A DNA stretch of 5,465 nt from an uncultured Clostridia bacterium (GTDB lineage Bacteria > Bacillota > Clostridia > Saccharofermentanales > DTU023), in contig CAKZWV010000028.1 of NCBI GenBank assembly GCA_937922005.1, positions 1-5,465 of the forward strand. Reading direction: 5' to 3'. A program made the translations under genes and the position numbers. Shown in pieces: positions 1 through 3,906 of the stretch; within the stretch, counting starts at the first letter, position 1, and each line of letters starts with the position of its first letter. The notes beneath the pieces were generated by a model. That model was not told the DNA's origin. It was given only the letters and a program-made list of their open reading frames with translations, and did no database searches.

Positions 1-9
1 GGATACCCA

Positions 10-482
10 TCATCGGTTACTAGGTTTTTGTTTATCTCTTTTATAATAAGCTCTCCTTCCTGACGGCTTAAACATCGTCGAGATCTCGCCAGTTGAGAAG
101 ATGGCGAGTAAGTCATCTGTTATTTCCCTGCATTTTACAAAGTCCCCGTTTGTTCTGCAATGCCTTTCAACTAAAGCGCTGTCCTCGTGGGCAAGCTGTT
201 CGGCAAGCTTTTCGGCATACTTTACAAATTCGGCTTCCGATATGTTCCCATACCGGGAAACGTGCTTGCTATAAGAGCACTCTATAAAAGCTCAGGTGGC
301 GTAGGCTCTTTGCTCTGGTACTGTCAGCCCGCTTACTGTTGCTTTAGTTTTACTCTGTTCTTCGGCTAGCCTTTTTTCCTCTAACTCGTACCTTTAGGTC
401 AGCTTCTTTAAATTGGATCCCCAAATTGGGCCTAGCGTTTTCAGATTTAGCAAGCTCTTTCCGCTCCTTGTAATTTAGGCGA
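10..482 (-). pseudogene. Degraded C-terminal part of a toxin-like protein with a putative BECR-type nuclease domain
   Basis: Three minus-strand frame segments join into one plausible protein. Segment one (about 482-397) starts DRLNYKERKELAKSEN and is lysine/glutamate rich. Segment two (about 393-295) starts YELEEKRLAEEQ and reaches RAYAT. Segment three (291-13) starts AFIECSYSKHVSRYGNISEA and ends at TGA 10-12. The lesions are a frame change near 483-535, another near 394-400, and an in-frame TGA at 292-294. Segment three has a conserved-looking KH..RYGN..S..EF..YAE.LAEQ start, then NGDFVK, DDLLAIFSTGEISTMFKPSG and a YYKR tail. That resembles the C-terminal nuclease domains of polymorphic toxins and phage-associated proteins; the assignment is from pattern memory only. 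It appears to continue the 108-residue frame at 483-809. A second, truncated copy of the same domain end lies at 1125-1284. Probably non-functional. Readthrough or recoding is unlikely because three separate lesions are needed. Confidence 0.55.
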
Positions 483-809
483 TCATAAGCAAAGTAGAGC
501 GAGCGTGTCCAACTCATAAGCCTTTTTTACTTCCCCATATAAAACCGGCAGCTGTTCTTTATACCCAGATAGAACGTCATATAGATGGCGAAGATTAGCC
601 CCCTCGTAACAGTCGTTTTCAAACTCTGAAAAATAAATGTCTTGGTTTTGAAATTCTTCGCACAGATCACCTATCATGAGATCTGCTTCAGCGATTGGTA
701 AGATTGTAATCTTGACATCGGCATCTGTTTGCTCCTCCAGCTCTTTAAACATAGCCTCCTTATTTAAGTAAACTCTGATATTGTATCCGGGGTTATTGAT
801 CGGATCCAT
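483..809 (-). CDS. Hypothetical 108-residue acidic protein, probably the front of the broken toxin-like protein
   Basis: The frame runs from ATG at 809 to TGA at 483-485. An AGGAGG at 823-828 lies 13 nt before the ATG, slightly far but the only clear site. The product is acidic and soluble, with no signal peptide or membrane segment. A beta-like start (YNIRVYLNKE, VKITILPIAEADL) is followed by DIYFSEFENDCYEG and a helical NLRHLYDVLSGYKEQ stretch. This order loosely recalls ArdA-type antirestriction proteins (strand, then acidic F..E/DYE motif, then LN.L helix), but similarity is weak and I do not assign that function. The last residues (DTLALLCL) look like frameshift products: moving to the next frame gives YFAYDRLNYKERKELAKSEN, continuing into the pseudogene at 10-482. 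Either it is a free 108-residue protein or, more likely, the intact N-terminal part of a broken larger gene. It starts 78 nt after the zinc-ribbon gene at 888-1124, so co-transcription is possible. Confidence 0.55.
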   Translation of the reverse strand: MDPINNPGYNIRVYLNKEAMFKELEEQTDADVKITILPIAEADLMIGDLCEEFQNQDIYFSEFENDCYEGANLRHLYDVLSGYKEQLPVLYGEVKKAYELDTLALLCL

Positions 810-887
810 ACGTGAAATGCGTCCTCCTTATTTGTAAAATTTATCCTCTTTTGGGCCAGACTGCGCAGATCTAAGAGAAAAGGTGCG

Positions 888-1124
888 CTATGTAACAGGT
901 CGCCCTTCTGCGTAAGCTTTTCTTGCTTCTTCTAAAGTCATCTTGTTTGGGCCGCCTGGAATCTCAACCGAACCGTTATTCTCACAATTGCAATTGCTAC
1001 ATGACCTATTTTTTTCGGCCGGCATACCACAGACAGGGCATTTAATATGGGTTGCGTCGAGCCATACATTTCTATACAATTCGTCCTCACCATAAATCCT
1101 AAAGTTGGAGTCATTCTCTTTCAT
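888..1124 (-). CDS. Small zinc-ribbon protein, CPCC-like
   Basis: Predicted 78-residue soluble protein starting MKENDSNFRIYGEDEL. I chose the ATG at 1124 because a perfect AGGAGG (1134-1139) sits nine bases or so upstream. The longer frame from ATG 1229 has no separated ribosome site and would begin inside the truncated toxin copy. The centre carries IKCPVCGMPAEKNRSCSNCNC, a CPxCG-x8-CxxCxC arrangement typical of a zinc ribbon. It is followed by GGPNKMTLEEARKAYAEGRP. A cysteine knuckle followed by a G(G/A)xNxxSLxEARxxY tail is the pattern of Cysteine-rich CPCC domain proteins, though the usual CPCCG and WEDD parts are altered here. CPCC proteins have no firmly established role; some lie in toxin/immunity neighbourhoods. 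Here it directly follows a toxin-domain fragment, so an immunity or toxin-associated role is an inference only. The upstream toxin frame reads into this gene without a stop. Confidence 0.62.
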   Translation of the reverse strand: MKENDSNFRIYGEDELYRNVWLDATHIKCPVCGMPAEKNRSCSNCNCENNGSVEIPGGPNKMTLEEARKAYAEGRPVT

Positions 1125-1284
1125 AGTATTTTTTCCTCCTGAGGGTTTGAACATCGTCGTTATCTCACCTGATGAAGAGATAATAAGAAAGTCACTCGTT
1201 GTTTCTTTATACTTTAATAACATCCCCAATAAAATTCTTGTTTTTTCGCAATTTCTTTCAACTAAATCGCTTTCTTCGTGGGTT
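1125..1284 (-). pseudogene. Truncated second copy of the toxin-like nuclease domain end
   Basis: Read on the minus strand from about 1284, this encodes HEESDLVERNC, a disturbed stretch, then KYKETTSDFLIISSSGEITT and MFKPSGG. It matches HEDSALVERHC ... VKCREITDDLLAIFSTGEIS TMFKPSG of the other copy (about 56-195). The DNA is also clearly alike: the 35-base block beginning CCCACGA differs at about five positions. Homology stops near 1284, where upstream codons include an in-frame TAA, so the front of the domain with its KH motif is missing. The middle differs by about four codons, perhaps two compensating small indels (a GDVIK reading survives in another frame). No start with a good ribosome site exists for it; ATG 1229 has GGGG directly abutting. 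Its frame continues uninterrupted into the zinc-ribbon gene below. Best read as a recombination remnant of a toxin-tip cassette. Confidence 0.6.
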
Positions 1285-1399
1285 TACCTATAATGGCTGC
1301 TATACGCTTAAGGATAATTGAAGAGGCCAGATTTTGCAATATGAAAGCTTTGTTAGGCATGTACCCTCCCATGAGGGCTGATAGTTGCAAAGCTAGCAT
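1262..1399 (-). CDS. Unrecognised short frame, 45 residues, doubtful
   Basis: An open frame from ATG 1399 to TAG 1262-1264 reads MLALQLSALMGGYMPNKAFI, then continues with LASSIILKRIAAIIGKPTKKAI. Internal ATGs at 1372 and 1360 are alternatives; GGGAGGG lies only three bases before the 1360 start, too close for a good site. The second half is hydrophobic and cationic, like a small amphipathic helix. The last residues overlap the start of the truncated toxin copy in a different frame, so the end of this frame is chimeric. It may be the remnant of a larger gene joined to the toxin fragment by recombination, or a chance frame. It lies between the tRNA terminator (1434-1468) and the toxin fragment and has no clear promoter. 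I do not recognise a family. Confidence 0.2.
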   Translation of the reverse strand: MLALQLSALMGGYMPNKAFILQNLASSIILKRIAAIIGKPTKKAI

Positions 1400-1433
1400 A
1401 TGGTGCGGTTACCTTAAAGGTCACAAGGAACAG

Positions 1434-1468
1434 AAAAAACCCCGTAAGCCTAAGGCTTACGGGGTTTT
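1434..1468 (-). terminator. Intrinsic terminator of the tRNA-His/Gln/Lys operon
   Basis: A perfect 12-bp inverted repeat (CCCCGTAAGCCT / AGGCTTACGGGG, 1440-1451 and 1453-1464, one central base, effectively a shorter stem with a small loop) is flanked by six A on the left and four T on the right. On the minus strand the hairpin is followed by TTTTTT, starting five bases or so after the CCA end of tRNA-Lys. The T run on both sides suggests it can work in both directions. Confidence 0.9.
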
Positions 1469-1472
1469 CATG

Positions 1473-1548
1473 TGGTGACCCACTGGGGATTTGAACCCCA
1501 GACCCCCTGATTAAAAGTCAGATGCTCTACCAACTGAGCTAGTGGATC
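1473..1548 (-). tRNA. tRNA-Lys (anticodon TTT)
   Basis: A full cloverleaf is visible on the minus strand. The acceptor pairs GATCCAC with GTGGGTC (one G-T pair), with discriminator A and encoded CCA. The D arm is GCTCAGTTGGTAGAGC. The anticodon stem TCTGA/TCAGG surrounds loop CTTTTAA, giving anticodon TTT for AAA/AAG codons. The T arm contains GGTTCAAATCC. It is last in the three-gene tRNA operon, four bases or so after tRNA-Gln and just before the terminator at 1434-1468. Confidence 0.97.
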
Positions 1549-1551
1549 ATA

Positions 1552-1626
1552 TGGCTGGGGCAGAAGGGATCGAACCTTCGCATACAGGAGTCAAAGTCCT
1601 GTGCCTTACCGCTTGGCGATGCCCCA
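1552..1626 (-). tRNA. tRNA-Gln (anticodon TTG)
   Basis: Cloverleaf on the minus strand. The acceptor pairs TGGGGCA with TGCCCCA, with discriminator G and encoded CCA. The D arm is GCCAAGCGGTAAGGC. The anticodon stem CAGGA/TCCTG encloses CTTTGAC, giving anticodon TTG for CAA/CAG. The T arm has GGTTCGATCC. Middle gene of the His-Gln-Lys operon. Confidence 0.97.
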
Positions 1627-1635
1627 ACAAAAAAG

Positions 1636-1713
1636 TGGGGTGGGTTATGGGTCTCGAACCCACGACCTCCAGGGCCACAACCTGGCACTCTAGCCAACTG
1701 AGCTAAACCCACC
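1636..1713 (-). tRNA. tRNA-His (anticodon GTG)
   Basis: Cloverleaf on the minus strand. The acceptor pairs GTGGGTT with AACCCAC. An extra G at position -1 (base 1713) faces discriminator C73, the identity hallmark of tRNA-His, and CCA is encoded. The anticodon stem CCAGG/CCTGG encloses TTGTGGC, giving anticodon GTG for CAC/CAU. The T arm has GGTTCGAGACC. First gene of the operon, about 20 bases downstream of the -10 box at 1733-1738. Confidence 0.97.
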
Positions 1714-1732
1714 ACTTCAAAGCACGAGATCT

Positions 1733-1761
1733 ATACTAATGGATAAAAGAATATTTGTCAA
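1733..1761 (-). promoter_or_regulatory. Sigma-A type promoter of the tRNA-His/Gln/Lys operon
   Basis: On the minus strand, a perfect TTGACA (-35, 1756-1761) is followed by a 17-base spacer and TAGTAT (-10, 1733-1738). The predicted transcription start lies about 12-15 bases before the tRNA-His 5' end. Strong consensus and short leader fit a stable-RNA promoter. Confidence 0.85.
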
Positions 1762-1842
1762 GGCTTTATAAGGGAAATATCCAAATAATTTCTTCTCTCT
1801 GATTTTCTCCTCGACTATCCCCAAACTTTTTCCACACCAGCG

Positions 1843-1863
1843 CCCTGTCCGAAGACAAGGGGA
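1843..1863 (-). terminator. Possible folA 3' hairpin with TTCG tetraloop, weak terminator
   Basis: Seven bases after the folA stop, the minus strand reads CCCTTGTC-TTCG-GACAGGG. This is a stem with a canonical C(UUCG)G loop and one bulged T. No T run follows (CGCTGGTGTGGAAAAAGTTT comes next), so it is either an RNA-stabilising hairpin or an inefficient terminator. Transcripts may then run on into the tRNA-His operon. The rest of 1714-1869 holds the tRNA promoter and nothing else I recognise. Confidence 0.35.
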
Positions 1864-1869
1864 AGACCT

Positions 1870-2559
1870 TTAGCTTTCCGAACTATCGGGGGAAGTTGGC
1901 CAAGCTTTGACTTGAGTATTGGCTAATTCATAGTACTTATAGGCTAATATCGGATCATTCTTGGGGTCGATGGGCTCCCAAGGGCCCTCTGAAATTTTCT
2001 CCCAACCGGGGGCCAAGTCTTGGAAGCCCAAACTTCCTGGGGTCTCCTCTACCATGGAAAAGAGCTTGGGGAAATGCTTGTCGGCGGGAAAAGAGCGGTT
2101 AATCACAGTAAAAAGAACCCGGACACAATAGGGGAGCATCTCTTCATAAACCGTAGCGCCACCGCCAATAAAGACATCGGTCAGGAGGTCATGATCTTGG
2201 AGTATTTGCAGGTAGGAAAAGAGATCTTCCATGGACCGAGCTAGGAGGCAAGTACTTGGAAAATATTGGTGGAGGGAGGCGATGCCCTCTTCAAAGGAAG
2301 CCGGATCTTCCCAAATCTGCCGGTCCGAAGCCAGACTACTTAAGCTTCTCATCCTCATGGTTTTCGACAAAATGATGTTCAAACGGTCCTTCAAGGGGGC
2401 CTTACGGGGATAGGTTTCCATCGTGGCCGACCCATAGACCAAAATATTCCCGACCGTCAATTTTTTAAAGCGCTTCAAATCGGCCCGGATGGGAATGAGC
2501 AAATTTCCTTGATAGCCAATGCCAAAGTCCTTATCGACGGCAACAATTGCTTTTATCAT
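1870..2559 (-). CDS. folA: Dihydrofolate reductase, divergent long form
   Basis: Cytosolic enzyme reducing dihydrofolate to tetrahydrofolate with NADPH; here it recycles the dihydrofolate made by the adjacent ThyA. The 229 residues exceed the usual ~160. The start is ATG 2559 with AGGAGG (2567-2572) seven bases upstream. Visible motifs are MIKAIVAVDKDFGIGYQGNL at the N-terminus, RAD27LKRFK with the acidic active-site residue, NILVYGSATMETYPRKAPLK (cofactor loop), NIILSK (61-66), VFIGGGATVYEEMLP (GGG 132-134) and FTVINRSFPADKHFP. About 35 extra residues lie between NIILSK and the GGG motif, and the C-terminus is extended. Usual family residues are changed: the PW of LPWxLP is LI here, and the GRxTW motif is GSATM, so the NADPH-contacting Arg is Ser. 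Loss of the Trp also occurs, as I recall, in clostridial enzymes. It sits 12 nt after thyA, and its ribosome site overlaps the thyA stop, suggesting translational coupling. Confidence 0.93.
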   Translation of the reverse strand: MIKAIVAVDKDFGIGYQGNLLIPIRADLKRFKKLTVGNILVYGSATMETYPRKAPLKDRLNIILSKTMRMRSLSSLASDRQIWEDPASFEEGIASLHQYFPSTCLLARSMEDLFSYLQILQDHDLLTDVFIGGGATVYEEMLPYCVRVLFTVINRSFPADKHFPKLFSMVEETPGSLGFQDLAPGWEKISEGPWEPIDPKNDPILAYKYYELANTQVKAWPTSPDSSES

Positions 2560-2571
2560 CTTTCTTCCTCC

Positions 2572-3405
2572 TTATTCTGCCACTTCCAAGCTCCCATAGT
2601 CCTTCCCATGTTGGTACGAGCTTAGGTGAAAATTTTCCTCCGTATAGGCATAAAAGCCACCAGGAGCGGGGGTGAGAGAAAATTCCGGAGCCGGATAGCT
2701 AGGGGCCTGGACCAGGTCTTCTGCCATGGATATGTGGCGATCATAGATATGGGCATCGGCGATCACGTGTACCAAATCCCCCGGAACCAGGCCGGAAACC
2801 TGGGCAAAAAGATGGAGGAGGCAGGCATACTGAACGACATTCCAGGAATTTGCGACCATCATATCTTGCGACCGTTGATTCAGCAGGCCGTTGAGGGTAT
2901 GCCCCGTGACGTTGAGGGTCAGGGAATAGGCGCAGGGCTCCAGGGCCATATCCGCTAAATCCTGGTAATTATACATATGGGCAACCATCCGGCGACTATT
3001 TGGATCATGTTTCAAGAGATATAGCAAATGATCCACAATAGTGGATTCTCCCTCAGCAAAGCGATAGGGGATCCCCAACTGGTAGCCATAGGCCTTGCCA
3101 ATGGTGCCGTCTTCTTTCGCCCAGGCATCCCAGAGGGGGAGCCCCAGGTCAGCCACCCGATTGGAGTGCTTTTGCCAGATCCAGAGCATTTCTCGGATGG
3201 GGTAATGGAAGGGACATTTGCGTACTGTGAGAATGGGAAATTCTTCTTGCAAATGGTAGCGGTTGACCAGGCCAAAGATCTTTTTTGCCTTGGCTGGCTG
3301 ACCGTCTGCCCAGCGGGTCCGGAGTCCCGCCTTCGGATCCTGCCAAACCCCCTTTTCCAGAATATCTCGCACATTCTGCTGAAAAATAATATCTGCTTGG
3401 GCCAC
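2572..3405 (-). CDS. thyA: Thymidylate synthase (ThyA-type, clostridial variant)
   Basis: Cytosolic enzyme converting dUMP to dTMP with methylene-tetrahydrofolate, releasing dihydrofolate for FolA. I chose GTG 3405 as the start: AGGAGG (3412-3417) lies six bases upstream, and the resulting 277 residues start at the usual place (xAQADIIFQQNVRDILEKGV). The longer ATG frame from 3495 would begin inside the tRNA-Pro terminator. Motifs visible: GLRTRW (27-32), LWIWQKHSN (74-82), LWDAWAKEDG..G.AYGYQ (91-109), PNSRR (135-139, phosphate-binding arginines), LEPC158AY with the catalytic cysteine, NQRS179QD181 (dUMP contacts), SWN189VVQYA and HVIADAHIYDRH (H219, Y221). The usual PCH and GLPFN texts read PCAY and ANSWN, a variant I associate with Clostridia. 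The tail is ENFHLSSYQHGKDYGSLEV. First gene of the thyA-folA operon, which is free of other genes. Confidence 0.95.
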   Translation of the reverse strand: MAQADIIFQQNVRDILEKGVWQDPKAGLRTRWADGQPAKAKKIFGLVNRYHLQEEFPILTVRKCPFHYPIREMLWIWQKHSNRVADLGLPLWDAWAKEDGTIGKAYGYQLGIPYRFAEGESTIVDHLLYLLKHDPNSRRMVAHMYNYQDLADMALEPCAYSLTLNVTGHTLNGLLNQRSQDMMVANSWNVVQYACLLHLFAQVSGLVPGDLVHVIADAHIYDRHISMAEDLVQAPSYPAPEFSLTPAPGGFYAYTEENFHLSSYQHGKDYGSLEVAE

Positions 3406-3477
3406 TTTGTGCCTCCTCCCTCCATCGCCATCCGCCCTGTTCCTCCAAAAAGCTAAGGTTCTTGTCGAAAGCTGCCG

Positions 3478-3483
3478 ATCATA
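3478..3483 (-). promoter_or_regulatory. Possible -10 box for thyA-folA (weak)
   Basis: TATGAT on the minus strand lies just downstream of the tRNA-Pro terminator and about 70 bases before the thyA start. No good -35 is seen at the right distance, since that place is occupied by the T run and stem of the terminator. The operon may instead rely on partial read-through from tRNA-Pro. Confidence 0.25.
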
Positions 3484-3493
3484 AGGCTGATAC

Positions 3494-3532
3494 AAAAAAA
3501 CCGATAAGAAAATCCTGAGACATCCTTATCGG
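3494..3532 (-). terminator. Intrinsic terminator downstream of tRNA-Pro
   Basis: Minus strand: stem CCGATAAG (3525-3532) and CTTATCGG (3501-3508) around a 16-base loop, followed by seven T (3494-3500). It begins eight bases or so after the tRNA-Pro CCA and separates the tRNA from thyA. The large loop may make it leaky. Confidence 0.8.
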
Positions 3533-3539
3533 TCGCAAC

Positions 3540-3615
3540 TGGTCGGAGTAAGAGGACTCGAACCTCCGGCCTCTTGGTCCCGAACCAAGCGCTCTACCAC
3601 CTGAGCTATACCCCG
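3540..3615 (-). tRNA. tRNA-Pro (anticodon CGG)
   Basis: Cloverleaf on the minus strand. The acceptor pairs CGGGGTA with TACTCCG (one G-T pair), with discriminator A and encoded CCA. The D arm is GCTCAGGTGGTAGAGC. The anticodon stem CTTGG/CCAAG encloses TTCGGGA, giving anticodon CGG, which reads CCG only. The T arm has GGTTCGAGTCC. It is a single-gene unit with its own promoter (3710-3738) and terminator (3494-3532). Confidence 0.97.
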
Positions 3616-3709
3616 ATTGCGACGACCATTCTACCAAAGAAAAAAAAGAAATGCTATAGGTCGCCCCTAAAAAAAACGAAGTAGCAACTAAGACTTAAAT
3701 ATCTTCAAA

Positions 3710-3738
3710 ACTATAGTTAGACGAAAGGCACGTGTCAA
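3710..3738 (-). promoter_or_regulatory. Sigma-A type promoter for tRNA-Pro
   Basis: Minus strand: perfect TTGACA (3733-3738), 17-base spacer, TATAGT (3710-3715). The expected start near 3703 gives a leader of roughly 85-90 bases before tRNA-Pro. The -35 box directly follows the T run of the terminator at 3741-3767. The stretch 3616-3709 is an AT-rich leader with poly-T runs and no gene I can see. Confidence 0.8.
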
Positions 3739-3739
3739 G

Positions 3740-3767
3740 AAAAAAGCCTGCCACAAGGCAGGCTTTT
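3740..3767 (-). terminator. Intrinsic terminator upstream of tRNA-Pro promoter
   Basis: GCCTGCC (3746-3752) and GGCAGGC (3757-3763) form a 7-bp stem around ACAA. It has six A on the left and four T on the right, so on the minus strand the hairpin is followed by TTTTTT. It would end transcription coming from the gene interrupted by the insertion sequence and from the transposase. It can also act on the plus strand. Confidence 0.9.
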
Positions 3768-3834
3768 CACTACAGCAGGGGAGGATAAGCAAAAACGCTC
3801 TCTGCTCCACATAGGACAATCATTTAGCAATAAT

Positions 3835-3874
3835 ACTAAAACTTCCCACACCCAAAAGGCGTGCCGAGCCTTGA
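3835..3874 (+). repeat. Terminal inverted repeat of the insertion sequence (transposase 3' side)
   Basis: The 40 bases pair with the reverse complement of 5372-5411 with a single difference (C here where the other end gives T, in CACACC(C/T)AAAAGG). Between this repeat and the transposase stop (3875-3906) are overlapping small TTGAG/CTCAA inverted repeats that could fold into a weak hairpin. Confidence 0.92.
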
Positions 3875-3906
3875 GAACTCAATGCTTGAGGTCACAAAAT
3901 AGGAAC

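Noticed and set aside
292..294. In-frame TGA in the toxin-like remnant as a selenocysteine or readthrough site
   Set aside because: Two other frame changes affect the same reading and no SECIS-like hairpin is apparent; decay is simpler.
93..369. Two plus-strand frames over the toxin-like remnant
   Set aside because: The minus-strand reading is homologous to the second copy at 1125-1284, so the plus frames are shadows.
520..540. A AAA AAG heptamer in the zero frame of the 108-residue gene, possible programmed -1 frameshift
   Set aside because: A -1 slip leads to GGC TTA TGA, an immediate stop. The continuation seen downstream needs a +1 shift, so this heptamer does not explain it.
1278..1478. 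Plus-strand 66-residue frame over 1278-1478
   Set aside because: It runs through the terminator hairpin into tRNA-Lys, with no ribosome site; an antisense shadow.
1473..1713. tRNA cluster as a CRISPR or tandem repeat array
   Set aside because: The repeated blocks are the shared D and T arms of three distinct tRNAs; no regular spacers exist.
3028..3456. Plus-strand 142-residue frame opposite thyA
   Set aside because: Mirror frame of a confidently assigned gene; no promoter or ribosome site.
3406..3495. N-terminal extension of thyA to ATG 3495 (307 residues)
   Set aside because: It would start beside the T run of the tRNA-Pro terminator, has no ribosome site, and the extension is not family-like; GTG 3405 has AGGAGG at six bases.
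3871..3890. TTGAG/CTCAA inverted repeats after the transposase stop as a terminator
   Set aside because: Stems are only five bases with very small loops and no T run follows on the minus strand.
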